Shown here in pieces: positions 1 through 6,678 of a stretch of DNA of 8,557 bases. The translations under genes and the position numbers were made by a program. This stretch comes from CAKRJP01 sp963589425 (GTDB taxonomy: Bacteria > Bacillota > Clostridia > Lachnospirales > Lachnospiraceae), in assembly GCA_963589425.1 (NCBI GenBank), contig CAVAKZ010000063.1:1-8557 (forward strand), given 5' to 3'. The notes beneath the pieces are model-generated. The model saw only the letters and a list, made by a program, of their open reading frames with translations, did no database searches and was not told where the DNA came from. Within the stretch, counting starts at the first letter, position 1. The number at the start of each line of letters is the position of its first letter.

Positions 1-1127
1 ACCAGTGTGATCCATCCCACCATATAAAGGCAGAGCTTTGCGCTGCCTGGCTCCATACCGGCCAAAACTGTAACTGGCTTGGCTGCAAGAAATACCAAGA
101 TACAGCTTAGGATAATCACAATCTCAGAAAGAATGGTCAACTTCTTAATATAATAAATAGCCTCATCTTTCCTTCCGGCTCCCAAGCATTGACCAACGAT
201 GGTCATCATTCCTATACCAATTCCGATGGCCGCGATTCCATTTAGATTTTCTAAAATATTGGTCATGGCCTGGGCTGCAATGGCCAGGGTTCCAAGGGTG
301 GACACCGTTGACTGGATTGCCAATTTCCCGAATTGAAACATGGCATTTTCTATTCCGTTAGGAATTCCAAGGGAAAGAATCCTTCTAATCCTTCGCCCCT
401 CCGGCCGAATATGAAGGTAATCCCTTACTGCAATGAGCTGGTTCTTATTTCTTAAGAAGGCAAGTACCATAACCGCCGATATGACCCTGGAAGCAAGGGT
501 TGCCAGAGCCGCACCGGCAACTCCCAGATGAAAAATCCAGATCAGCACCCCATTGCCGCCTATATTCAGGCAGTTAGAAAGAACTGCGATGGTCATTGGA
601 AGTTTCGTATTGCCTTGGGCACGGTAGACGGAAGACCCCGCATCATAAAGGGCAATAAAGGGAAATGAAATTGCGGTATAAAAGAAATAGGTCTTAGCTG
701 CCTGCATAACATCTGCCTCTACGCTTCCGAAGATCAAGCGCAAAAGAGGGCTGCGTAAGGCAAGACAGATTGCCATGATGGCAGTTGAAATACATGCTAC
801 CACAAAGACCAGCTGTCTAGCTGATTCCTCTGCGTTTTTCTTATCTTTTTGTCCTATATACTGGGAACATACAATGGTTCCTCCTGCTGCCAAGGCATAA
901 AACGCCTGAATCACCAACACATTAATAGAATCAACCAGAGAAACTGCAGAGATTGCTGCCGACCCAACATTGCTGACCATCATGCTGTCTGCAGTTCCCA
1001 TAAGGGAATTTAAAATTTGCTCTACTACCAGCGGAACTAAAAGTATCCGCAAATCACGGTTGCTAAAAATATGATTTGCCTTTTTAGATGTATTCAAATT
1101 CATGATCATATCTGGATTTGCATCCAT
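1..1127 (-). CDS. MATE-family multidrug/Na+ antiporter, 3' end outside window
   Basis: I translated the minus strand from the ATG at 1127; it stays open for 375 codons to the window edge. MATE transporters are 12-helix inner-membrane antiporters, usually about 440-460 residues, so roughly the last 70-80 residues are missing. The product has a short polar N-terminus, then alternating hydrophobic helices. Family-like segments are LVVEQILNSLMGTADSMMV near the start, an AGGTIVCSQYIGQ stretch around residues 80-95 and its second-half counterpart GIGIGMMTIVGQCLGAGR around 310-330, matching the two-fold repeat of the family. The start at 1127 follows an AGGAG at 1136..1132 with a short 4-nt spacer. 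In-frame ATGs at 1109 and 1103 are too far from that site. It has its own promoter and is probably monocistronic at its 5' end. The substrate cannot be inferred. Confidence 0.93.
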   Translation of the reverse strand, partial: MDANPDMIMNLNTSKKANHIFSNRDLRILLVPLVVEQILNSLMGTADSMMVSNVGSAAISAVSLVDSINVLVIQAFYALAAGGTIVCSQYIGQKDKKNAEESARQLVFVVACISTAIMAICLALRSPLLRLIFGSVEADVMQAAKTYFFYTAISFPFIALYDAGSSVYRAQGNTKLPMTIAVLSNCLNIGGNGVLIWIFHLGVAGAALATLASRVISAVMVLAFLRNKNQLIAVRDYLHIRPEGRRIRRILSLGIPNGIENAMFQFGKLAIQSTVSTLGTLAIAAQAMTNILENLNGIAAIGIGIGMMTIVGQCLGAGRKDEAIYYIKKLTILSEIVIILSCILVFLAAKPVTVLAGMEPGSAKLCLYMVGWITL

Positions 1128-1180
1128 TCATCTCCTCTCATGGGCTCATCCTTTTATTTACCAGATGAATTTCCTCAAAG

Positions 1181-1189
1181 ATTATACCA
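1181..1189 (-). promoter_or_regulatory. Extended -10 promoter for the MATE gene
   Basis: The minus strand reads TGGTATAAT from 1189 to 1181: a perfect TATAAT with the TGn extension. It lies about 54 nt upstream of the MATE start. No good -35 hexamer is present at 16-18 nt; that stretch is the T-rich tail of the preceding terminator. Lack of a -35 is normal for extended -10 promoters. Inferred from sequence only. Confidence 0.6.
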
Positions 1190-1238
1190 CATAAAATAAC
1201 AAAAGGAACGCCAGGTCTTAAGATCTGACGCCCTTTAT
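1190..1238 (-). terminator. Rho-independent terminator of the 725-residue protein gene
   Basis: About 12 nt past the stop codon at 1250, the minus strand forms a long hairpin. AAAGG pairs with CCTTT, followed by GCGTCAGATC pairing with GACCTGGCGT with two wobbles, one mismatch and one bulge, around a TTAA loop. It is followed by a T-rich tail, TTTTGTTATTTTAT. It separates the 725-residue gene from the MATE gene. Confidence 0.8.
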
Positions 1239-1249
1239 TTAAAATCAGG

Positions 1250-3427
1250 TTACATAATAGCAATTTTCTTATCTTGGCACAACTGTCTAAGCATTTCTTC
1301 CATCATTAGATCTTGTTTTATCACATGGCCACCATGATTTGCTTTTTCTAATTCCATCTCCTCTTTTACTTGCTCTAAGAGAGCGGTATAGGATTCCTTG
1401 GCTACCATTTCCGTATCAACATCTTCCATAAAATCTCCAATGCTATCATAGCCATTTACATAGTTATTCAAACGAACCAAGTTCATGCTATAGGTCGTAA
1501 GAGGTCTGTTATAAATTCCTTGCATATAATGAAGCATAGGATGGTCTGTTTTCTCGGCTTCCATTTGTAAGCAGTTATTAAATGCCTGATACTGGGAATC
1601 AAATCCCTTGGTTGCTACCATTTGGCGGCCAAACTCAGCCACGTCTCCTAATGAAGGCTCATCATCTTTCCAGTTGAACTTTTTAAGCCTCAGATAAACA
1701 GAAGCAAGAGCCGCAATCCGATCTTCTGGATCTTTACTATGGATCAGTTTCATGAATCTATCATTATATTCCTTATTCGCCTTAGAAGTGGCATTTGTTA
1801 CCTCTCCATTTTTATCAATATAAAAAGGAATAAGTAGGGAACCCAAGTCAGAATTTTCATTCAAGTAGTTGGCATAATGTTCCTTAATAAGAGGCCCTGC
1901 CTGCTTATCAACCTCCGCTTTCTTTACCTGAAGTCTGCAGGTTTCTTTTACATACTCATGGGAACCTTTCATCTTTTCTGCTTCTAGCTCTTCTTTATCC
2001 ACTTTCTCAACAAATTCGCGAAGTTGTTTCTCTAATTCCTCATCGATGGGGCAATGTTCGGAATACACCTCCTGGGCAGCTTGATACATCATTTCTTCTT
2101 CCTCTTTTCCAGTCGCCACATCGTCGTCCCTCTGGCATGTAGAAGTGCTAATACCAATGTTTCCCATGCGTAATCCGAAAGCCGAAGACATATTTGAACG
2201 AGCTGGATCAGAAACACGATCCCCCATGTACTTTAACAAAGGATGATCCTTTCTTCCTATACGACGTTCTAGTTCAGTAATAAAATCACTTAGAATCATT
2301 TTGTTTGATTCTATAGTATCTTCTGCATACCGCGCGTTCATAAATTTAATTACATTCTCCATGGTAAGATCCTCTTTGGAAAAATCTGGCAAAGGTTGTT
2401 TTAAATAAATCCGAGCGATTGCAGCTATTTGTCTATTAATATCTTGAGACTGATAGGCTCTTAAAAATTTCTTATCAATCTCATAATTTTCTCTTGTTTC
2501 CGGCGTAACTTGGTTTTTATTTTTTTTGTCACGCTTATATGGAAGCATAATTTGTGGCCATCTTTTTTGATCAAATTGGACCTTGGTATAAGTTGCATAT
2601 ATGTTTTTGCTTTCTATATACTCCTGCGTTAGATCTGAATCTTTCAATTCACTACTCATATATGTTGCCCTATCCAAATCCCTTTGTTTTAACTCAAAAT
2701 ATTCCTTGCATTCCATAAATTTTTCTGTCATTGCCAAAAGCTTTGTGATACGAGTCATACGCTCCTTGCCCTTATCGGTTTTGTAAGAAGTCTTGTATCT
2801 AAGTTTTGCATACTCCTTCATGCAAGCCTGCAGCTTCCAGAGGACATCTAGCTGTTCCATCAAACCTTCTGTATTAAGATACTCCTTGGCTACTTTTATA
2901 ACCATTTTGTAGGTCTTAGAATCTGTAGAAGAAGATTTTTCAACCATTGTCCGGATTTCTTTATCAAATTCTTTAAAGTTAGCATTGTCTCGAATTTCTG
3001 CCTGGGCCTGATCCCTCTGGGTCATGGTCTCGGTAAGAGCTTTAGATTCGGCCTTTAGCTCTTCTAATTCCTGATTCCCCTCCTGCCAATTCTGAATTCC
3101 TGCATTTTTTGCATACAAGCCCTTAAATTTTTCAAAAATCTTCTCGGATTGTTTGCCGCACTCATCAAAGTTCTGGGTCCAGTCTTTCTGATTTCTTTCC
3201 TTTACGTAATTCAGTAAGTCGCCCAGTTCTTTGTAGTTCTCATCCTGACTAACAAGCTTACGGAAAAATAAATCTTCCCCTTCTTTTTTCTCCTGTTCAA
3301 GCTTTTGAAACTCCTGTAAAGTATAGCCGTTGTTTAAAGCCTCCCTCTGAGGACTTATCTGTACCTGTTGAATATTCTGTTGTTGTTGCTGCCTCTGTGC
3401 ATTAATTTGTCCATTTCCTTTTGACAT
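1250..3427 (-). CDS. Large uncharacterised Gln-rich, helical protein with two copies of an internal module (725 aa)
   Basis: I do not recognise a named family. The ATG at 3427 follows AGAGGAG with a 7-nt spacer, so the start is secure. There is no signal peptide or membrane segment, so a soluble cytoplasmic protein is likely. Residues 11-24 are a Gln-rich low-complexity run. Residues 35-300 are highly charged and helical, with likely coiled coils around 36-55 and 115-145. Two related modules follow, about 290-408 and 530-643. Each contains a PY/PFY stretch with a Lys/Asn-rich loop, an IAAxAxxYL helix (334-342 and 571-579) and a DHPxLxYM motif (394-401 and 628-635). An acidic linker at 434-485 separates them. 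The C-terminus (660-720) is acidic and helical. No catalytic motif is evident. It is flanked by terminators on both sides, so it is probably a single-gene unit. Scaffold, toxin-like or phage-derived roles are all possible and none is supported. Confidence 0.88.
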   Translation of the reverse strand: MSKGNGQINAQRQQQQQNIQQVQISPQREALNNGYTLQEFQKLEQEKKEGEDLFFRKLVSQDENYKELGDLLNYVKERNQKDWTQNFDECGKQSEKIFEKFKGLYAKNAGIQNWQEGNQELEELKAESKALTETMTQRDQAQAEIRDNANFKEFDKEIRTMVEKSSSTDSKTYKMVIKVAKEYLNTEGLMEQLDVLWKLQACMKEYAKLRYKTSYKTDKGKERMTRITKLLAMTEKFMECKEYFELKQRDLDRATYMSSELKDSDLTQEYIESKNIYATYTKVQFDQKRWPQIMLPYKRDKKNKNQVTPETRENYEIDKKFLRAYQSQDINRQIAAIARIYLKQPLPDFSKEDLTMENVIKFMNARYAEDTIESNKMILSDFITELERRIGRKDHPLLKYMGDRVSDPARSNMSSAFGLRMGNIGISTSTCQRDDDVATGKEEEEMMYQAAQEVYSEHCPIDEELEKQLREFVEKVDKEELEAEKMKGSHEYVKETCRLQVKKAEVDKQAGPLIKEHYANYLNENSDLGSLLIPFYIDKNGEVTNATSKANKEYNDRFMKLIHSKDPEDRIAALASVYLRLKKFNWKDDEPSLGDVAEFGRQMVATKGFDSQYQAFNNCLQMEAEKTDHPMLHYMQGIYNRPLTTYSMNLVRLNNYVNGYDSIGDFMEDVDTEMVAKESYTALLEQVKEEMELEKANHGGHVIKQDLMMEEMLRQLCQDKKIAIM

Positions 3428-3475
3428 AACGATTCTCCTCTCGAATTCCCGATTCTAATTATTGTTGTAATGCTT

Positions 3476-3481
3476 ATTATA
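3476..3481 (-). promoter_or_regulatory. Possible -10 element for the 725-residue protein gene
   Basis: A perfect TATAAT reads from 3481 to 3476 on the minus strand, about 50 nt upstream of the start at 3427 and downstream of the previous gene's terminator. No convincing -35 lies 16-18 nt upstream (an A-rich AGAAAGC stretch instead). The region is very AT-rich, so a chance match is possible. The placement is right for a monocistronic unit. Confidence 0.35.
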
Positions 3482-3539
3482 ATACTTTTTTATGTTTTGC
3501 TTTCTGTTTATTGATACGATATTTTTTTTCTAAGGGATA

Positions 3540-3598
3540 AATTATATTAAAAGAAAATCTATGAAACAGCTCTAAAAGGGCTGCCTCATAGGTTTTCA
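3540..3598 (-). terminator. Strong Rho-independent terminator after the amidohydrolase gene
   Basis: Eighteen nt past the stop at 3616, the minus strand forms a long hairpin (3597..3553). GAAAA pairs with TTTTC, then CTATGAGGCAGC pairs with GCTGTTTCATAG through two G-T wobbles, with a single opposed mismatch. The loop is about 8 nt (CCTTTTAG). A T-rich tail, CTTTTAATATAATTT, follows. It closes the 141-residue protein/amidohydrolase operon. The stem is nearly symmetrical, but no convergent plus-strand gene needs it. Confidence 0.85.
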
Positions 3599-3615
3599 TT
3601 CTTAATCATTACATT

Positions 3616-4902
3616 CTATCCGATAAATTTATCCAGTTCTTCTTCCACTCTTTTCCGTATCTTGACTTTCGGATATTCAATTATTTTACCTCTTGTTACC
3701 ACCATGTCGATATGCCGCAGTGCACACAGATCTTCCAAGGGATTTTCCTTTGTCACAATCAAATCCGCACACTTTCCTCTTTCAACTGTTCCAGTAATAT
3801 CTCCGATTCCTGCCAGTTCTGCACTCCGGGCGGTTGCCGTATATAATGCAAATGCATTGGATGCTCCGACGTATTTGTGAAAATAATAAAGTTCCCTCCA
3901 GAAATCGTACTGGGTAATCCATGGGCATCCCACGTCATTACCAAGCACTACCGGAATGTCATTCTTAAGTGCCATTTTTGCACAGGCAATAATCCCTTCA
4001 AATACCACATTGCCATTATACTGTTCAACTTCTGTTGCACGGGTAATAGCACGGTCAAATAAGGCATAGGGAAGTGCCGGTGAAAGTGTGGTGCAAAGAA
4101 ATGCACCTCTTTCCTTAAACAACTGAATCATATCTTCTTTCAGTTTGGCTCCATGCTCGATGGAATCCACCCCATTTTCCAGTGCCACTTTGATACCTTC
4201 CGGTGACTCTACGTGGGCCGCCACAAGATAGCCTGCCTCATGGGCTTTGTCACAGACCGCTTTGACCATTGTCTTTGACATTTTAAGTTCTCCCGGCACA
4301 CCCTTTTCCTTTGCGTCCATAACACCGCCGGTAATCATCAGTTTAATCAAATCCACCTTTTCTCGTTTAGACTTATCAAGATGGGCTAAGGCTTCTTCTG
4401 TAGTATGAGCTGGGATCGCCACAGAACCTGCCATATGTCCCCCCGGCACTGAGATGCCCTGATTCGCCGCCAAAATCCTAGGTCCTATCTTGCTTCCTGC
4501 TGCAATCTCATCTCGAAGACAGGTGTCAAAATCCCCCAGACCGCCCATGGTGCGAATGGTGGTTACTCCGCTCATCAACTCTTCTCTTGCAAATCCGCAG
4601 ACCATCTTGTATGCAATTTTTTTAGTCAGCCAGGTCCCCATAATCCTACTCACTAGCTTTTCATTATCCCGCTGCCTCTTTTGTGGTTTGCCGTTTCCCG
4701 CAAGATGAACATGCATATTAATTAGTCCCGGCATAATATATCTGCCCTGCAGATTAATTTTCTTATACTCAGCCGGCACCTTCTCTTCCGCTACAATATC
4801 CGCAATCCTTTCGCCTTCAATCAAAATACTTAGATTCTCCTGCACCTGCATTTCCTTCGTGCCATCAAGAATCTTTCCATTTATAAATGCATATTTCAAC
4901 AA
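3616..4902 (-). CDS. Metal-dependent amidohydrolase (imidazolonepropionase/prolidase-like clade), 428 aa
   Basis: A cytoplasmic hydrolase of the amidohydrolase superfamily, which cleaves amide, peptide or ring C-N bonds with one or two bound metals. The full metal set is visible: HVH at residues 64-66 at the end of strand 1 (PGLINMHVHL), Lys187 in DLIKLMITGGV (the likely carboxylated lysine), His230 in VAAHVES, His250 in SIEHGAKL, and Asp323 in LGNDVGCP. The small beta-sandwich is formed by residues 1-60 and 375-410 (GKCADLIV, RGKII). Length and architecture are typical and the gene looks intact. The start is a TTG at 4902: the nearest in-frame upstream stop leaves no ATG, and AGGGAAGG sits 6 nt before it. 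A second TTG follows immediately at 4899. The 34-nt gap from the upstream gene, with no terminator, suggests co-transcription. The clade includes dipeptidases, and the natural substrate is unknown. Confidence 0.9.
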   Translation of the reverse strand: MLKYAFINGKILDGTKEMQVQENLSILIEGERIADIVAEEKVPAEYKKINLQGRYIMPGLINMHVHLAGNGKPQKRQRDNEKLVSRIMGTWLTKKIAYKMVCGFAREELMSGVTTIRTMGGLGDFDTCLRDEIAAGSKIGPRILAANQGISVPGGHMAGSVAIPAHTTEEALAHLDKSKREKVDLIKLMITGGVMDAKEKGVPGELKMSKTMVKAVCDKAHEAGYLVAAHVESPEGIKVALENGVDSIEHGAKLKEDMIQLFKERGAFLCTTLSPALPYALFDRAITRATEVEQYNGNVVFEGIIACAKMALKNDIPVVLGNDVGCPWITQYDFWRELYYFHKYVGASNAFALYTATARSAELAGIGDITGTVERGKCADLIVTKENPLEDLCALRHIDMVVTRGKIIEYPKVKIRKRVEEELDKFIG

Positions 4903-4936
4903 TGAACACCTTCCCTCTATGTTAAATTTTTCCTAT

Positions 4937-5362
4937 CTATTCCCCTGAATAGAATTCGGAATTTACATTATTTGTTTCAATTAACACAGAATTCTGGTTG
5001 AGTTTTTCTATCACTTTGTCAGCTATTTTATGAACCTTCTTTTCAGAAATATCTTCCAAAACCACTTCTATCGTTTGCTCTGATGTAATCGCTCCGGTAT
5101 CATCTTTCCAATAACCAGTGGCGTCTACTAAAGTGCATCCTCCTGCATATTCTGTACATATGTCAATGACAATCTCTTTGCATTCATCTAAAGAAATTTC
5201 CTGTTGATAGGTATCTTTATCATTGGTACCTATGTACATTGTATATTTAATCTGTTCATCTGCTTTTTCGGTGTTATTTTTACTAATAAATATCCCAGTA
5301 ACTGCTAGGTTAATTACTAATAATAACGTAATTACCATTAAATATATTTTTTCTTTTTTCAC
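4937..5362 (-). CDS. Membrane-anchored small protein with DUF3574-like extracytoplasmic domain, GTG start (141 aa)
   Basis: The longest open frame begins at 5422, but the best start is the GTG at 5362. It is preceded by a perfect AGGAGG (5376..5371) at 8 nt, whereas the upstream ATGs lack such a site. From the GTG the protein reads VKKEKIYLMVITLLLVINLAVTG, a classic positively charged N-terminus plus one hydrophobic segment (about 6-26). There is no lipobox cysteine, so I infer a membrane anchor or uncleaved signal. The outside domain (about 39-125) has YTMYIGTND, then GGCTLVDATGYWKDDTGAI, then TIEVVLED and LNQNSVLIE. This resembles the DUF3574 pattern of a GxTV.D..G.W..xxG.I.xE core followed by a QxSVL strand. 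That assignment is from memory of the family. The function is unknown. It lies 34 nt upstream of the amidohydrolase gene in an apparent operon. Confidence 0.8.
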   Translation of the reverse strand: MKKEKIYLMVITLLLVINLAVTGIFISKNNTEKADEQIKYTMYIGTNDKDTYQQEISLDECKEIVIDICTEYAGGCTLVDATGYWKDDTGAITSEQTIEVVLEDISEKKVHKIADKVIEKLNQNSVLIETNNVNSEFYSGE

Positions 5363-5370
5363 TAAAAAAA

Positions 5371-5376
5371 CCTCCT
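5371..5376 (-). promoter_or_regulatory. Shine-Dalgarno AGGAGG that fixes the GTG start of the 141-residue protein
   Basis: A perfect AGGAGG on the minus strand, 8 nt (all T/A) before the GTG at 5362. It decides the start in favour of GTG over the upstream in-frame ATGs at 5422, 5413 and 5392. Confidence 0.8.
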
Positions 5377-5392
5377 TATTTGTGATGGTCAT

Positions 5393-5422
5393 ATTGTGAC
5401 TCAATTTAACCATTGCTGTCAA
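5393..5422 (-). promoter_or_regulatory. Candidate promoter of the DUF3574-like/amidohydrolase operon
   Basis: A perfect -35 TTGACA (5422..5417) is followed after 18 nt by CACAAT (5398..5393, 4 of 6 matches to TATAAT); CAATAT two bases further on is an alternative -10. This places transcription about 25-30 nt upstream of the GTG at 5362. The -35 hexamer contains the TGA stop of the upstream gene remnant. The weak -10 lowers confidence. Confidence 0.4.
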
Positions 5423-5703
5423 GTCAGTTCAAATTTCAAAAAATCTACTGTAGCTTCTCCTGAATATTTAAAGTAAAGTGCCAGGACTCCCTCTCTGTTT
5501 TTCAATTCTGCTCGTCCATTTTCCTGATTTTTTAAATATACACGGGCAACTATGTCTGTAAAATTCTCATCTGTAGCTATTACAAATCTATCATTTTCAC
5601 CCAGTTTCCCATGAATTTTAATATCAATTGAAATCTCTCTGGTGTGACTAAGGTCAAAATATTTAAACCCAGCCACCGCCCCATCCTTCATGTTGGCTAT
5701 ATA
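5419..5703 (-). pseudogene. C-terminal remnant of a family-43-type glycoside hydrolase
   Basis: The minus strand encodes about 90 residues starting near MKDGAVAGFKYFDL (5691) and ending in DFLKFELT with a stop at 5419. The layout is a FKYFDL strand, an SIDIKIHG strand, then EGVLALYFKYSGEATVDFLKFEL. It resembles the C-terminal beta-sandwich accessory module of many clostridial GH43 enzymes that act on arabinan or xylan, where an 'MKDGAVAGFKYF' segment is typical. This is recall, not a search. The homology could continue in frame to codons IAN (to about 5700), but a TAA stop lies at 5719. The five-bladed catalytic domain of several hundred residues is absent. No Shine-Dalgarno precedes the ATG at 5691, so it is unlikely to be expressed. 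The break coincides with the start of the response-regulator fragment on the other strand. Confidence 0.65.
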
Positions 5704-5705
5704 CT

Positions 5706-5912
5706 GCCCGCTATGACATTATTCTTATGGATATAGAAATGAAATTCATGGATGGCATGACCGCTGCAGGCAAGATCAGGGAACTGGATGACGGAGTTAT
5801 CATAATCTTCATAACAAATATGGCTCAGTATGCAATACAAGGTTATGCCGTAAATGCTTTAGACTATGTATTAAAGTCTATATCCTATTTTGCCTTCTGT
5901 GAACGCATAAAA
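5706..5912 (+). pseudogene. Response-regulator fragment (receiver domain of a LytTR/AgrA-type regulator), both ends missing
   Basis: The plus-strand frame reads ARYDIILMDIEMKFMDGMTA, then VIIIFITNMAQYAIQGYAV, then NALDYVLKSISYFAF. This is the central and C-terminal part of a receiver domain of the kind fused to LytTR DNA-binding domains. The phosphorylated Asp is at codon 5730 (LMD), the conserved Thr is in FITN, and the conserved Lys is at 5874. The first ~45 residues, including the N-terminal acidic pair, are missing, as is the whole output domain. The conserved Pro after the Lys is Ser (one C-to-T change), consistent with decay. The frame stays open to a stop at 5970, but past about 5912 it is only a shadow of the kinase fragment. 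It cannot work as a regulator. Confidence 0.75.
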
Positions 5913-6591
5913 AAGCAATCGCGAGCTCTTAACTACTATTGCCATAGGAATTGCCAGCTTCACCCTCAGTAACCTAAGCTATGTTTATTCAAACACTCCC
6001 TTCTCCAGTCCCCTGGCCAGAGAAGCCTTCAACATCAGGACTTTGATGGATCTGGGAGGATATGCCTTCCTTCTTGCCTACCACATTCAGCTTAGCGAAA
6101 GCCATATGAAGTCGGAACTGGATGCCATCCAGAACATTCTCCACGCCCAGTATACCCAATACCACCAATCCAAGGAAAGTATTGAAATCATTAACCATAA
6201 ATACCACGACCTGAAGCATCAGATCAATATTCTGCGTTCAGAAAGCAACCCGGAGAAAAAAGAAGCCTATCTGGATGAGCTAGAAAATGGCATCAAGGAT
6301 TACGAATCTATGTGTAAAACCGGTAACGGTGTCCTAGACACGCTGCTGACTAACGCTAGCATTAAGTGCAGCCGCCACGACATAACCTTTACCTGCGTCG
6401 CAGACGGCAGCTTGCTTAATGATCTTTATGTAATGGATATCTGTACAATTTTGGGAAATGCGCTGGACAATGCCATTGAATATGAAGTCTTAATTGAAGA
6501 CAAAGAAAAGAGACTTATCCACGTAACCATTTCAAAGATGAACGAATTTGTACTGATCAGAGTAGAAAATTATCAACATACTTATTCCTAA
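5911..6591 (+). pseudogene. GHKL sensor histidine kinase fragment (AgrC-like), both ends missing
   Basis: The kinase frame opens after a TAA at 5908; the first ATG, at 6043, has no good ribosome binding site. Residues encoded from about 5929 form part of the last membrane segments (TTIAIGIASFTLSNLSYVY, then LGGYAFLLAYHIQL). A dimerisation helix follows, with the H-box YHDLKHQI (phospho-accepting His at codon 6205). TGNGVLDTLLT comes next, and then the N-box GNALDNAIE near 6454-6480. Reading stops just after VLIRVENY, where the family normally continues into the DGLPxTTK and HGxGLKS ATP-lid boxes, so those are lost. The first several membrane helices are lost too. By eye the base composition is richer in G+C than the genes to its left. 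Partner of the adjacent response-regulator fragment; together they are a relic of a peptide-sensing-type two-component pair. Confidence 0.8.
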
Positions 6592-6597
6592 ATAAGT
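6580..6597. repeat. Short perfect inverted repeat at the kinase truncation point
   Basis: ACTTATT and AATAAGT (7 bp each) flank a 4-nt CCTA spacer. One more wobble and one A-T pair extend the stem. It covers the stop of the kinase fragment, exactly where homology ends. No T-run follows on either strand, so it is not a convincing terminator. Confidence 0.45.
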
Positions 6598-6678
6598 GTA
6601 GACCACATTATTTACAAGGGTATTCTCAGAAGGAAGAAAATCCTGATAGTGGCATTCATCCATTTCTACCATCATGCC

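Noticed and set aside
5377..5402. Direct repeat TCACAA-N8-TCACAA upstream of the 141-residue gene as a possible operator
   Set aside because: Six-base AT-rich repeats arise often by chance and no regulator gene lies nearby, so there is no basis for calling an operator.
5363..5422. N-terminal 20-residue extension of the DUF3574-like protein
   Set aside because: The perfect AGGAGG lies inside this stretch and serves the GTG at 5362. The extension would also bury the membrane anchor behind a polar lead and overlap the previous stop.
5989..6219. 76-codon minus-strand frame opposite the kinase fragment
   Set aside because: The plus strand has clear GHKL kinase motifs here, and the antisense translation resembles nothing and has no start signal.
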